From positions 2,076,501-2,140,500 of the forward strand of contig NZ_CP143423.1 in the NCBI RefSeq assembly GCF_014337925.2: 64,000 nucleotides of DNA, in the 5' to 3' direction. This DNA is from Roseobacter fucihabitans. Lineage in GTDB: Bacteria > Pseudomonadota > Alphaproteobacteria > Rhodobacterales > Rhodobacteraceae. Shown piece after piece: positions 33,354-42,338 of the stretch; the first letter of the stretch is position 1; each line of letters starts with the position of its first letter. The translations under genes were made by a program, and so were the position numbers. The notes under the pieces are model-generated. The model searched no databases and was not told where the DNA came from. It saw nothing but the letters and a program-made list of their open reading frames with translations.

Positions 33354-34108
33354 TATGCCACCTCGGCTAGGATATCGGCATAGCCGTTGTTCTCGACTTC
33401 CAGTGCCAGTTCCGGACCACCGGTTTTGATGATGCGACCATCGGACATAATGTGCACGACGTCCGGTTTGATGTGATCCAGCAGGCGTTGGTAATGCGTG
33501 ATCACGAGGAACCCGCGCCCCTCAGAACGCAGAGCGTTCACACCTTCGGCCACCAGCTTCATGGCATCCACGTCGAGCCCGGAATCGGTTTCATCCAGGA
33601 TGCACATTTTCGGCTCCAGCATCGCCATTTGCAGGATTTCATTGCGTTTTTTCTCACCACCGGAAAAGCCGACATTGACCGGGCGTTTCAGCATATCGGC
33701 GTCGATTTTCAATTCCTTGGCCCGCGCGCGCACGACTTTGAGGAATTCAGCGGCCGACATTTCCTCCTGTCCGCGCGCTTTGCGTTGCGCGTTCACGGCG
33801 GTGCGCAGGAAGGTCATATTGCCCACACCGGGGATTTCCACGGGGTATTGAAACGCCAGAAACAGGCCCGCTGCGGCGCGCTCTTCGGGCTCCATATCGA
33901 GCACATCTGCGCCCTCCAGATGCGCGGAGCCGTCGGTGACCTCATAGCCGTCCTTGCCCGAAAGCACATAGGAGAGCGTTGATTTGCCCGAGCCGTTGGG
34001 CCCCATGATCGCGTGGACCTTGCCCGCCTCGATTTCCAGATCGACGCCTTTGAGGATCTGCTTGTCCTCTTCTTCGAGTTTCACGTGCAGGTTCTTGATG
34101 CTCAGCAT
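33353..34108 (-). CDS. sufC: Fe-S cluster assembly ATPase SufC
   Basis: A 251-residue ABC-type ATPase. Walker A is GPNGSGKST, the signature FSGGEKKRNEILQMA (a SufC hallmark), Walker B CILDETDSGLD, and the switch His is in VITHYQRLLDHI. GYEVTDGSAHLEGADVLDMEPEERAAAGLFLAFQYPVEIPG is characteristic. It drives conformational change in SufBCD. It is separated from the YbjQ-like gene by 63 bp. Confidence 0.96.
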   Translation of the reverse strand: MLSIKNLHVKLEEEDKQILKGVDLEIEAGKVHAIMGPNGSGKSTLSYVLSGKDGYEVTDGSAHLEGADVLDMEPEERAAAGLFLAFQYPVEIPGVGNMTFLRTAVNAQRKARGQEEMSAAEFLKVVRARAKELKIDADMLKRPVNVGFSGGEKKRNEILQMAMLEPKMCILDETDSGLDVDAMKLVAEGVNALRSEGRGFLVITHYQRLLDHIKPDVVHIMSDGRIIKTGGPELALEVENNGYADILAEVA

Positions 34109-34171
34109 GTTTTCTTCCCTTTATGTCTATCCGCCAGAGCGGTTTATTTTCAGCGTCTTGCGACGTGTTCT

Positions 34172-34486
34172 TTATGTAATTGTGACGGCGGTGCCGGAGA
34201 CAGAAACCATCAGCATGGAATCCCCGATTACCTCGTAATCCAGATCAATTCCGACCACAGCGTTGGCCCCGAGGGCGGCGGCGCGTTCCTCAATCTCCTG
34301 CATGGCCTCATCGCGGGCATCCTTGAGTTTGCTCTCATAAGCGCCCGAGCGCCCACCGATCACATCCGTCACGGAGGCAAAGAAATCCCGCACGATATTC
34401 GCGCCCATGATCGCCTCGCCCACAACGATGCCTTTATAGGCGGTGATCGTGCGGTTTTGAATCGTGTTGGTGGTGGTTAGGATCAT
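34172..34486 (-). CDS. YbjQ-family (DUF74) protein
   Basis: A 104-residue YbjQ-family protein. The conserved pattern is [34 protein letters not shown], then [11 protein letters not shown] and [17 protein letters not shown]. The family forms small beta-rich pentamers once proposed to bind heavy metals; no biochemical role is firmly known. Its start overlaps the stop of the preceding small gene by 4 bp, so it is part of the suf operon. Confidence 0.88.
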   Translation of the reverse strand: MILTTTNTIQNRTITAYKGIVVGEAIMGANIVRDFFASVTDVIGGRSGAYESKLKDARDEAMQEIEERAAALGANAVVGIDLDYEVIGDSMLMVSVSGTAVTIT

Positions 34487-34728
34487 CGAACCGTCTCTTT
34501 ATAAACTTTCATGTCACCAAACGATCCAGTCGGATCAACACCGCATTCATAGTCCCCACGGGTAAGATTTGGATCGCCATTTTCGGCTGCTGCCCGTTGC
34601 ACAATCACCCTGCACTGCTCCACTGACCCCACGTCGAGAAACTCTTCATGAACGGTTAGGTCGTTTTTGTCTGGATAATAAAATGCATCGACCTGTGTGC
34701 ATAAAATTCCCAAGACCGCACAAAGCAT
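34483..34728 (-). CDS. small secreted or membrane-anchored protein between sufB and the YbjQ gene
   Basis: An 81-residue protein. A short hydrophobic N-terminus ([15 protein letters not shown]) is probably a signal peptide, though brief and without a positive start. The remainder is acidic with two cysteines (VEQCRVIV and DYECGVDP) that could form a disulfide. The ATG overlaps the sufB stop (TAATG), supporting translation. No family is recognised. Confidence 0.62.
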   Translation of the reverse strand: MLCAVLGILCTQVDAFYYPDKNDLTVHEEFLDVGSVEQCRVIVQRAAAENGDPNLTRGDYECGVDPTGSFGDMKVYKETVR

Positions 34729-36263
34729 TACCCCACAGACCCTTCGAGCGAAATCGCCACCAACTGCTGCGCTTCCATGGCGAACTCCATCGGCAGCGCC
34801 TGCAGCACGTCTTTGCAGAAGCCGTTCACCACCAGCGCGACGGCCTCTTCTTCGTCCATCCCGCGCGAGCGGCAATAGAAAAGCTGATCGTCATCCACTT
34901 TGGAGGTCGTCGCCTCATGCTCCACCCGCGAGGAATTGTTGCGCACTTCAATATAGGGCACCGTATGCGCACCACAATCGCCGCCGATCAGCAGGCTATC
35001 GCATTGCGTATAGTTGCGCGATTCCTTGGCCTTGGGGTGCATCGAGACCAACCCGCGATAGGTGTTCTGCGCTTTGCCGGCGGAAATCCCCTTGGAGACG
35101 ATGCGCGATTTGGTGCGCTTGCCCAGGTGGATCATCTTGGTGCCGGTATCGGCCTGCTGCATGTTGTTGGTGATGGCGATGGAGTAAAACTCGCCCTGGC
35201 TGTCATCCCCGCGCAAAATGCAGGAGGGGTATTTCCACGTTACCGCGGAGCCGGTTTCCACCTGTGTCCACATCACCTTGGCGCGATCGCCCCGACAATC
35301 CGCGCGTTTGGTCACGAAATTATAAATCCCGCCCTTGCCGTTTTCATCACCGGGATACCAGTTTTGCACGGTGGAATATTTCACCTCCGCGTCTTCCTCG
35401 ATGATGATCTCGACCACGGCCGCGTGCAGTTGCGCGATGTCGCGTTGCGGGGCGGTGCAGCCCTCAAGGTAGGACACATATGAGCCCTTATCCGCGATGA
35501 TCAGCGTGCGTTCGAATTGGCCGGTGTTTTCGGCGTTGATACGGAAATAGGTCGAGAGTTCCATCGGGCAGCGCACGCCCGGCGGCACGTAGACGAAGGA
35601 ACCATCGGAAAACACCGCGGAATTCAGCGTCGCATAATAGTTGTCGCTTACAGGCACAACGGACCCGAGGTATTTCTTAACCAGTTCTGGGTGATCCTTG
35701 ATCGCCTCGGAAATCGAGCAGAAGATCACACCGGCCTTCATCAATTCATCGCGAAAGGTCGTACCCAGCGAGACGGAATCAAACACCGCATCCACCGCTA
35801 CCTTGCGCGGCTCATCGCCAAGTTCCTCGGCCCCCTCGACACCGGCCAGGATCATCTGTTCCTTCAGCGGAATACCGAGTTTCTTGTATGTTTCCAGAAG
35901 CTTGGGGTCGACCTCATCCAGGGATTTCGGCTTGACTTCCATCGATTTGGGACGGGCGTAGTAATATTGGTCCTGAAAATCAATCTCAGGATAATCGACC
36001 ATCGCCCATGTCGGTTCCGTCTTTTGCAGCCAACGATCATAGGCGGCCAGGCGCCATTCCAGCATCCATTCCGGCTCTTCGTTTTTCTCCGAAATCAGGC
36101 GCACGATGTCGGGCGACAACCCTTTGGGGGCGTATTCCATTTCGATGTCGGTCGACCAGCCGTGTTTATATTTGCCGCCAACCTCGCGCACCGCATCCAC
36201 AGTGTCCTGATCGACGCCTTCTTTCACTTGAACATCGTCCAGTGGTTGATCCAGTGCAGTCAT
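34728..36263 (-). CDS. sufB: Fe-S cluster assembly protein SufB
   Basis: A 511-residue scaffold subunit on which the cluster is built with SufC and SufD. Conserved blocks are [12 protein letters not shown], the [27 protein letters not shown] segment, [34 protein letters not shown] and, near the end, [29 protein letters not shown]. The likely start is the ATG at 36263 with GGAGG five bases upstream; an ATG at 36266 is too close to that site. It follows the IscS-type desulfurase by 15 bp. Confidence 0.96.
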   Translation of the reverse strand: MTALDQPLDDVQVKEGVDQDTVDAVREVGGKYKHGWSTDIEMEYAPKGLSPDIVRLISEKNEEPEWMLEWRLAAYDRWLQKTEPTWAMVDYPEIDFQDQYYYARPKSMEVKPKSLDEVDPKLLETYKKLGIPLKEQMILAGVEGAEELGDEPRKVAVDAVFDSVSLGTTFRDELMKAGVIFCSISEAIKDHPELVKKYLGSVVPVSDNYYATLNSAVFSDGSFVYVPPGVRCPMELSTYFRINAENTGQFERTLIIADKGSYVSYLEGCTAPQRDIAQLHAAVVEIIIEEDAEVKYSTVQNWYPGDENGKGGIYNFVTKRADCRGDRAKVMWTQVETGSAVTWKYPSCILRGDDSQGEFYSIAITNNMQQADTGTKMIHLGKRTKSRIVSKGISAGKAQNTYRGLVSMHPKAKESRNYTQCDSLLIGGDCGAHTVPYIEVRNNSSRVEHEATTSKVDDDQLFYCRSRGMDEEEAVALVVNGFCKDVLQALPMEFAMEAQQLVAISLEGSVG

Positions 36264-36278
36264 CATATCCTCCAAGGT

Positions 36279-37481
36279 TCACGCCGCGCGGGCACGAAAT
36301 TTACGTTCTTTGTCAAGCCAGGCTTCGGCGAAGCGCCGGATGTCCTGCTCGGTTGTCTCCAATCCCAGCGACACGCGGATCGCGCTGCTGGCGGTTTCTT
36401 CGTCATAGCCCATCGCCCGCAACACGTTGCTGGCCTTCACCTTGCCGCTGGAGCAGGCCGATCCCGCGCTAATGGCGAAACCAGCAAGGTCCATCTGGAT
36501 CACCTGCGCCTCGCCCTTCCAGCCCGGCGTGGCAAAACAGCTTGTATTCGGCAGGCGATTTGCGCTTTTCCCGACAAAAATAGTCGTCTTGGCGGCGTCT
36601 GCAAGGGTGTTTTCTAGAATCTTTCTAAGTTCGGCGATTTCTTCCCACCGTCCGGCGGCAACATCACGGGCCGCCGCCTCTGCTGCGGCACCAAAACCGG
36701 CAATCCCGATGATGTTTTCCGTGCCGGACCGTCGGCCCATTTCCTGACCACCCCCGCGCAGAATCGCCTGTGGGTCCTCAGAGGTAAAATTGATCAGCGC
36801 CCCCACACCTTTCGGGCCCCCCAACTTGTGCGCCGACAGGATCATGTAGGCGGGCCGTCTGTCCCCATGAGATGTGCGTTTGGTGTCTTTCTCGTATAGC
36901 ACCGGCATCTTACCCGCCATCTGCGTAATATCGCAGACAACGGAATAGGGCAGGACCCCGATAGCCAAGGTATTCAAACGACCGCTCGGAGACACCCGTG
37001 CGCGAGGTGTCAATATGCCCGTCTCGCTGTTTGCAGCCGACATGGCCATCAGGGCAAGCGGTCCGTCGGTGTGATCCCAAAAATCTTCGACCTTATCACA
37101 GAGCCAGTCCATTACCCCGTAGCCGGACCGGTCTTCGTTGCCATCTTGTCCGAAAAATGCGGGCAACTCTTCGTCCGCCCAGACCCGCAGACAATCATGC
37201 TCGGTTGGCAAGGCCGCAAAAACGCCACCATGTTGATCTTTTTGCGCCGCGGCCAAGGCTGCGGCCTCCGTCGCGCTTGCGGTGAAAATTACCTGTGATG
37301 GTGTGCAACCGACCAAGGCGGCCACCTGCGCCCGTGCCTGTTCCAAAAGCCCCTTGGCCGCGCGCCCTTCTGCATGCACGGAGGACGGATTGCCCATCAC
37401 ATCCATCGCGGCGATCATCGCATCACGCGCCTCGGCCCGAAGCGGGGTCGTTGCGTTATGATCGAGATAAACCCGGCTCAT
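36279..37481 (-). CDS. IscS/NifS-type cysteine desulfurase in the suf operon
   Basis: A 400-residue group I cysteine desulfurase. The start VYLDHNATTPL, the NSETGIL segment, the PLP-lysine motif LSAHKLGGPKGVGAL, the RSGTEN motif and the active-site loop SAGSACSSGKV are all present. It lies between iscR and sufB, while a second, SufS-type desulfurase closes the operon, so the operon carries two sulfur donors. This pairing occurs in Rhodobacterales suf operons. The start overlaps iscR by 4 bp. Confidence 0.92.
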   Translation of the reverse strand: MSRVYLDHNATTPLRAEARDAMIAAMDVMGNPSSVHAEGRAAKGLLEQARAQVAALVGCTPSQVIFTASATEAAALAAAQKDQHGGVFAALPTEHDCLRVWADEELPAFFGQDGNEDRSGYGVMDWLCDKVEDFWDHTDGPLALMAMSAANSETGILTPRARVSPSGRLNTLAIGVLPYSVVCDITQMAGKMPVLYEKDTKRTSHGDRRPAYMILSAHKLGGPKGVGALINFTSEDPQAILRGGGQEMGRRSGTENIIGIAGFGAAAEAAARDVAAGRWEEIAELRKILENTLADAAKTTIFVGKSANRLPNTSCFATPGWKGEAQVIQMDLAGFAISAGSACSSGKVKASNVLRAMGYDEETASSAIRVSLGLETTEQDIRRFAEAWLDKERKFRARAA

Positions 37482-37939
37482 TCTTCATCCACAACGTCAA
37501 ACAAGTGCGGCACGGCGGGACAGGGCACAAGTTCGTTGGCGATCACGTCGGACAGGCGCGTCTGGTGCAGGAAGACATAGACATGCGCGCTCAAGCCTTC
37601 CCACAGCCGGTTCGTCAGAGATTGCGCACGGCTGCCCGAGGCACCACCGGAGGCCCCTGCCCCCTTGTGCATGGCGTCCACCGTTTCATCCACCGCCGAC
37701 AGGACATCTACGACGCGGATATCGGAGGCGCGCCGCGCCAGACGATACCCGCCCCCCGGACCGCGCACCGACGCCACCAGTTCCGCCCGGCGCAGTTTCA
37801 CGAAAAGCTGTTCCAGATAGGGCAGCGACACGGATTGACGCGCGGCAATATCCCCCAGCGTGACCAACTGCCCTTCTGGCTGCAAGGCGATGTCGGCCAA
37901 AGCAACCATGGCGTAACGTCCTTTTGTCGAAAGCTTCAC
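37478..37939 (-). CDS. iscR: Rrf2-family regulator IscR (lacking the cysteine triad)
   Basis: A 153-residue Rrf2 regulator. The winged helix has MKLSTKGRYAMVALADIA, SLPYLEQLFVKLRRAELV and RGPGGGYRLAR, typical of IscR. The three cysteines that bind the [2Fe-2S] cluster in E. coli IscR are absent: the region reads KGAGASGGASGSRAQSLTNRLWEGL. The only cysteine is about residue 140 (LVPCPAV). Reduced-cysteine IscR is known from Rhodobacter. It is the first gene of the operon, expected to repress suf when clusters are sufficient. Confidence 0.9.
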   Translation of the reverse strand: MKLSTKGRYAMVALADIALQPEGQLVTLGDIAARQSVSLPYLEQLFVKLRRAELVASVRGPGGGYRLARRASDIRVVDVLSAVDETVDAMHKGAGASGGASGSRAQSLTNRLWEGLSAHVYVFLHQTRLSDVIANELVPCPAVPHLFDVVDEE

Positions 37940-38042
37940 AGTTGGGCTCCTCTCGCTCGTGGCACGCGCGCATTAGATTGACGCGGCGCAATAAAATGCC
38001 TAAGTCCGGGTTTCGCACTTCGACACACGCAGTGCGCTCAAA

Positions 38043-38057
38043 TTAGAACCGTTCTAA
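38043..38057. promoter_or_regulatory. ICE-box-like palindrome (probable Irr site) upstream of the suf operon
   Basis: TTAGAACCGTTCTAA is a perfect 7-bp inverted repeat around one central base. It matches the TTAGAA...TTCTAA core of the Irr-binding ICE box. It lies about 100 bp before iscR and 63 bp before the divergent hydrolase start, and could give iron/heme-dependent control of suf. Confidence 0.65.
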
Positions 38058-38120
38058 GGTGCCTGAGCGAAGCCGTCAAGAATTCGCGTGAGCCCGATAG
38101 ACATTGTTACAGGGACGCTC

Positions 38121-38774
38121 ATGCCCGAGGTCATTTTTCCCGGACCCGAAGGCCGCCTCGAAGGCCGCTACCACCCCCAAAAAGAACGTGACGCCCCGAT
38201 TGCGATCATCCTGCACCCGCATCCACAATTTGGCGGGACGATGAACCAGGTGATCGTGCACAGGATGCATTACGCGTTTTATAACATGGGCTTCACCGTG
38301 CTGCGGTTCAATTTCCGCGGCGTCGGGCGCAGCCAGGGCGAATATGATCAAGGCATTGGGGAATTGTCTGATGCGGCATCCGCGCTGGATTACCTGCAAT
38401 CGATGAACAACAACTCCAAACATTGCTGGGTTGCCGGGTTCTCCTTCGGGGCCTGGATTGGAATGCAACTTTTGATGCGCCGCCCGGAAATCACCGGGTT
38501 CATCTCGGTCGCACCGCCCGCAAATATGTATGATTTCTCCTTCCTCGCGCCCTGCCCGGCCTCGGGTCTGATCATCAACGGGACTGCGGATCGTGTAGCC
38601 CCGCCCAGCGATACGGAATCGTTGGTGAGCAAATTGCATGAGCAAAAGGGCATCACCATTACGCATGAGCAGATTGAGGGTGCGGGGCACTTCTTTGAGG
38701 AGCCGCATGTGGATACGTTGATCGATTCGACGACATCCTACGTCAAGCGGCGTCTGACGGAGACCTCACGCTAG
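38121..38774 (+). CDS. alpha/beta hydrolase (serine hydrolase family)
   Basis: A 217-residue single-domain alpha/beta hydrolase. The N-terminal FPGPEGRLEGRYH leads to the oxyanion-type HPHPQFGGTM block, the nucleophile elbow is AGFSFGAW (catalytic Ser), an Asp follows at GTADRVAPP, and the His is in GAGHFFEEPHVD. This is the compact dienelactone-hydrolase/YqiA-like group widespread in alphaproteobacteria; the substrate is unknown. The ATG at 38121 fits the family better than one 33 bp upstream. It is divergent from iscR. Confidence 0.85.
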   Translation: MPEVIFPGPEGRLEGRYHPQKERDAPIAIILHPHPQFGGTMNQVIVHRMHYAFYNMGFTVLRFNFRGVGRSQGEYDQGIGELSDAASALDYLQSMNNNSKHCWVAGFSFGAWIGMQLLMRRPEITGFISVAPPANMYDFSFLAPCPASGLIINGTADRVAPPSDTESLVSKLHEQKGITITHEQIEGAGHFFEEPHVDTLIDSTTSYVKRRLTETSR

Positions 38775-38777
38775 GCC

Positions 38778-39014
38778 ATGGGGCGGGTTGAGGATATCGC
38801 GGATGAATTGGCGCTCAAAAGCCTCAAGATCATCAAGGCTACGGGCGATGATGCCTGTGTGCGACAGGTTGCGGATGCCATCGGCGGTTCGTCTCAGACC
38901 ATGGAAGAAGCCTATCTGACGGCTGTGCGAGTACGGCGCGCCGAAGAGCGTGCGCATGCCGTTCTCAAAACCTTGATGGATCAAATCGCCCATGAGGCGC
39001 GCAACGATGGATGA
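38778..39014 (+). CDS. small helical protein of unknown function
   Basis: A 78-residue protein predicted to be almost entirely helical (RVEDIADELALKSLKIIKATGD, then MEEAYLTAVRVRRAEERAHAVLKTLMDQI). There is no signal peptide, cysteine cluster or recognised domain. The start lies 3 bp after the hydrolase stop and the 3' end overlaps the HD-domain gene by 8 bp, which supports it as a real gene in a three-gene operon. Confidence 0.65.
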   Translation: MGRVEDIADELALKSLKIIKATGDDACVRQVADAIGGSSQTMEEAYLTAVRVRRAEERAHAVLKTLMDQIAHEARNDG

Positions 39015-39585
39015 CCGTCTGTCGGCACAGATCGCCTTTCTGAGCGAAGCGGATCGGTTGAAATCCATTCTGCGCGCCTCCCGCCTGCATGATGACAGCC
39101 GGTTCGAGAATTCCGCAGAACACTCATGGCATGTGATGCTCTATGCCTTCGTGCTGGCAGAGCATGCAAGCGCAGAGGTGCAGATCGACCGGGTGCTCAA
39201 AATGCTGTTGTTGCATGATCTGGTGGAGATCGACGCGGGTGACAATCCGATCCACGGCGACGTCGATGAACACGCCGTGGCGATTGCAGAGGCCGCCGCC
39301 GCCGAGCGTATATTCGGCTTGTTGCCCCTGGATCAGGCGTCGGATTTCCGCGCGCTGTGGGATGAATTTGAGGCGGCGCAGAGCCCGGATGCGGTGTTTG
39401 CAAAGTCCATCGACCGGGTGCAGACGCCCATCGCCAACCTTGCCAATGGTGGCGGAACATGGCGCGATTATAACGTGAACCTTGCGCAGCTCGAAACGCG
39501 CGTCGGCTCCCCGATCAAGCGCGGCGCGCCGGGGGTCTGGGCCTGGCTACGCCCCCGGCTGGCGGCGTTTTTCGCGCGCGCCTGA
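39007..39585 (+). CDS. HD-domain phosphohydrolase (HDDC2/YfbR-like)
   Basis: A 192-residue HD protein. The metal ligands appear as the early His in ENSAEHSWHV, HD in LLLHDLVEIDAGD, and a later Asp in KSIDRVQ. The order H...HD...D and the EIDAGD extension fit the HDDC2/YfbR group, which dephosphorylates nucleoside 5'-monophosphates. The ATG at 39007 gives an 8-bp overlap with the upstream small gene; a second ATG at 39011 is out of frame. Substrate specificity is not determined by sequence. Confidence 0.88.
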   Translation: MDDRLSAQIAFLSEADRLKSILRASRLHDDSRFENSAEHSWHVMLYAFVLAEHASAEVQIDRVLKMLLLHDLVEIDAGDNPIHGDVDEHAVAIAEAAAAERIFGLLPLDQASDFRALWDEFEAAQSPDAVFAKSIDRVQTPIANLANGGGTWRDYNVNLAQLETRVGSPIKRGAPGVWAWLRPRLAAFFARA

Positions 39586-39633
39586 CGGGGTCTGGTTTAC
39601 CAAATCGTCACTGTTTTGCCCTTACACCCCTCA

Positions 39634-39673
39634 GGGGCCGGCCCAGTTTGTGTTGATAAATGGGCCTGGCCCC
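39634..39673 (+). terminator. strong stem-loop between the HD gene and icd
   Basis: GGGGCCGGCCCA and TGGGCCTGGCCCC form a 12-bp stem with one bulged T around a 15-nt A/T-rich loop. No U-tract follows. It probably marks the end of the upstream operon, either as a Rho-assisted 3' end or an mRNA-stabilising structure. Confidence 0.5.
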
Positions 39674-39743
39674 GCCTGCGTTAGGTCAAAAGGAAATGCA
39701 CTTTTGGGAGGAACCACGCCCAACACGGCACGAATTCTCAACA

Positions 39744-39759
39744 GTATGCAATTGCATAC
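39744..39759. promoter_or_regulatory. 16-bp perfect palindrome upstream of icd
   Basis: GTATGCAATTGCATAC is a perfect palindrome 69 bp before the icd start. It looks like an operator for a dimeric regulator, and the TGCA half-sites recall GntR- or RamB-type sites. The cognate protein is unknown. Confidence 0.5.
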
Positions 39760-39827
39760 CGATTTTTCGAGTATATACTACGATTAACCACCGCAGCCCC
39801 TCTTAACAGTCACAAAGGACGCGCCGC

Positions 39828-41042
39828 ATGACCAAGATCAAGGTCGAAAATCCCGTGGTCGAACTCGATGGCGATGAAATGACCCGCATCATTTGGGATT
39901 TCATCAAAAAGAAACTCATCCTGCCCTATCTTGATATCGACCTGAAATACTATGATCTCGGGATTGAGGCGCGCGACGCGACGGATGACCAAATCACCGT
40001 GGATGCGGCCCATGCGATCAAACAGCATGGCGTTGGCGTAAAATGTGCCACCATCACGCCGGATGAGGCGCGGGTGGAGGAGTTTGGCCTCAAACAGATG
40101 TGGCGTTCGCCCAATGGCACGATCCGCAATATTCTGGGCGGTGTGATTTTCCGCCAGCCGATCATCTGCCGCAACGTGCCGCGCCTCGTGCCCGGCTGGA
40201 CCAAACCGATTGTGGTGGGGCGGCATGCTTACGGCGATCAATATAAAGCCACAGATTTCAAATTTCCCGGTGCGGGCAAGATCACATTGAAGTTCGAAGG
40301 CGCAGACGGGACCGTGATCGAACGCGAGGTGTTTGACGCGCCCGACAGCGGTGTGGTCATGGCGATGTATAATCTTGATAAATCTATCATCGATTTCGCG
40401 CGCGCCTCGCTGAATTACGGGTTAAACATGGGCTGGCCGGTGTATCTCTCCACGAAAAATACCATTCTAAAACAATATGACGGGCGGTTTCTGGAGCTGT
40501 TCCAGCAGATTTACGACACTGAATTTGCAGATAGATTCAAGGAGGCGGGTATCTGGTACGAACACCGCCTGATCGACGATATGGTGGCCTCTGCCATGAA
40601 ATGGTCCGGTGGCTATGTCTGGGCGTGCAAGAATTACGATGGGGATGTGCAGTCCGACACTGTTGCGCAGGGGTTTGGCTCTCTCGGCCTCATGGCCTCC
40701 GTTCTGATGACCCCGGACGGGCAGGTCGTGGAATCAGAGGCCGCGCATGGCACGGTAACGCGCCACTACCGCCAGCATCAAAAGGGGGAGCAGACCTCCA
40801 CCAATTCCATCGCCTCGATCTACGCCTGGACGGGCGGATTAAAGCACCGCGCAAAACTCGATGACAATACGCCGCTCGCGCATTTTGCCGAAACGCTGGA
40901 GAAAACTGTGGTCGATACCGTGGAAAGCGGCTTCATGACCAAGGATCTCGCGCTTCTGGTTGGCCCGGATCAACGCTGGCTGACCACTATGGGCTTTCTT
41001 GAGAAGATCGACGAGAACCTCAACAAGGCGCTGGCGGGGTAG
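39828..41042 (+). CDS. icd: NADP-dependent isocitrate dehydrogenase
   Basis: A 404-residue type II (eukaryote-like) homodimeric NADP-IDH of the TCA cycle, converting isocitrate to 2-oxoglutarate. [14 protein letters not shown] begins the protein; the substrate region includes [19 protein letters not shown] and [12 protein letters not shown]; the metal Asp lies in [15 protein letters not shown], followed by [22 protein letters not shown] and the NADP region [17 protein letters not shown]. The start ATG follows CACAAAGGACGCGCCGC. It is monocistronic. Confidence 0.96.
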   Translation: MTKIKVENPVVELDGDEMTRIIWDFIKKKLILPYLDIDLKYYDLGIEARDATDDQITVDAAHAIKQHGVGVKCATITPDEARVEEFGLKQMWRSPNGTIRNILGGVIFRQPIICRNVPRLVPGWTKPIVVGRHAYGDQYKATDFKFPGAGKITLKFEGADGTVIEREVFDAPDSGVVMAMYNLDKSIIDFARASLNYGLNMGWPVYLSTKNTILKQYDGRFLELFQQIYDTEFADRFKEAGIWYEHRLIDDMVASAMKWSGGYVWACKNYDGDVQSDTVAQGFGSLGLMASVLMTPDGQVVESEAAHGTVTRHYRQHQKGEQTSTNSIASIYAWTGGLKHRAKLDDNTPLAHFAETLEKTVVDTVESGFMTKDLALLVGPDQRWLTTMGFLEKIDENLNKALAG

Positions 41043-41086
41043 CCCTCAAGGCCCTGCCGCAGCGGGCGGCCGGGCGAGCCAAACAC

Positions 41087-41293
41087 TCAATGGCCCCGGT
41101 TATGGATGCGCCCATATAGGCGCGTGATGATCCGGCTTGCGGTTTTCTCGAACAGGCATGGGATGAAGGCATGCACCAGCGCCGCCCCCGCCGCGCCAAA
41201 GAGCAGGGCCGCGAAACGCATCGCGAACCACATGTGTTGAAGAAAAGTCTCATCGACAGTCGCCGGGTGGGACAGAAAAATACGTTGGATCAT
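41087..41293 (-). CDS. DUF6356-like small membrane protein
   Basis: A 68-residue protein starting MIQRIFLSHPATVDETFLQH, a pattern of the DUF6356 family common in Rhodobacterales, with one membrane helix at about residues 22-46 (MRFAALLFGAAGAALVHAF). The ATG at 41293 has an excellent AAGGAG at 8-bp spacing. Larger readings of the frame run into the lrp gene on the opposite strand and are not credible. Function unknown; it is convergent with icd. Confidence 0.75.
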   Translation of the reverse strand: MIQRIFLSHPATVDETFLQHMWFAMRFAALLFGAAGAALVHAFIPCLFEKTASRIITRLYGRIHNRGH

Positions 41294-41405
41294 GCGAGGT
41301 CTCCTTTGTGTTTCGTCGTTTATAATCATGCATATTTGAAAATTTTTCCCAATAATTGCGCTAATTCGATTTACGGTGTGAGAATATCCCGACATAACCG
41401 TATTT

Positions 41406-41864
41406 ATGGTGACAATTGATGATATCGACCGACGAATCCTGGCGCTCCTGCAACAGGATGCCAGCCAATCGCTTGACGCGCTCGGAGCTGCGGTCCACCT
41501 CAGCCGCAACGCTTGTTGGCGCCGTATCAAGGCGCTTGAAACCGCAGGCGTCATTTCGGCGCGTGTGACCCTGCTGGATCCCGACAAGCTCGGGCTTGGG
41601 CTAATGGTCTTCATGATGATCCGCACCAATGCCCATGCCCCCGACTGGCTGGAAACCTTCAAAAAGGCCACACAAACCATGCCTGAAATCCTCGGGGTCT
41701 ACCGTATGACGGGTGATCTGGATTATCTTATCCGCGCGCGGGTTGCCGATATGGCCGATTATGATCGCCTCTATCAGGCTCTGATCCGCCGCGTCCCGCT
41801 TTCGGATGTATCGGCCAGTTTCGTCATGGAACAGATCAAAGACACCCACGTCCTGCCCCTCTGA
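41406..41864 (+). CDS. Lrp/AsnC-family transcriptional regulator
   Basis: A 152-residue regulator. The N-terminal helix-turn-helix is IDDIDRRILALLQQDASQSLDALGAAVHLSRNACWRRIKALE, followed by the RAM/ligand-binding domain with the beta-alpha-beta-beta-alpha-beta pattern (LGVYRMTGDLDYLIRARVADMADYDRL). It starts 112 bp from the divergent DUF6356 gene and is 30 bp before an SMR transporter that it may regulate. The effector, usually an amino acid, cannot be told from sequence. Confidence 0.92.
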   Translation: MVTIDDIDRRILALLQQDASQSLDALGAAVHLSRNACWRRIKALETAGVISARVTLLDPDKLGLGLMVFMMIRTNAHAPDWLETFKKATQTMPEILGVYRMTGDLDYLIRARVADMADYDRLYQALIRRVPLSDVSASFVMEQIKDTHVLPL

Positions 41865-41894
41865 ACAAACCCTCTGAACAAAAAAGGTCCGCTC

Positions 41895-42230
41895 ATGCCG
41901 CCGCATTACATCTACCTCATTGTGGCCATCATCGCCGAAACAATTGGCACGACCGCGCTGCAAGCCAGTCAGCAATTCAGCCGCCTGTGGCCCTCTGTGT
42001 TGGTGGTGATCGCTTATGGCGTTTCGTTTTATCTGCTGGCATTGGCGTTGAAATTCATGCCTGTCGGGATCGTCTATGCGATCTGGTCCGGCCTCGGCAT
42101 CGTGATGATTTCGATCATCGGTTTCGTGATTTTTGGCCAGCACCTCGACATGCCGGCTGTGCTGGGGTTGAGCCTGATCATTGCCGGTATTCTGATCATT
42201 CACCTGTTTTCCCAAAGCACCAGCCATTAG
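41895..42230 (+). CDS. small multidrug resistance (SMR) family transporter
   Basis: A 111-residue four-helix SMR protein. The essential membrane Glu is in IIAETIGTTALQAS, helix 2 is VLVVIAYGVSFYLLALAL, and the GIVYAIWSGLGIV motif of helix 3 and the IIAGILII of helix 4 are clear. It works as a dual-topology dimer exchanging protons for cationic compounds; guanidinium or polyamine export is also possible in this family. It is probably co-transcribed with the Lrp gene. Confidence 0.93.
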   Translation: MPPHYIYLIVAIIAETIGTTALQASQQFSRLWPSVLVVIAYGVSFYLLALALKFMPVGIVYAIWSGLGIVMISIIGFVIFGQHLDMPAVLGLSLIIAGILIIHLFSQSTSH

Positions 42231-42338
42231 GCGTTAGCCGTCTTTGCAGATTTCCCCTAGCAATCTGGCAGGAGGCGCGGTATGCGCCCCCAAACAAACG
42301 CGCTCCCGGCGCGACATTCCCCAATAAAGGCTCTCGTC

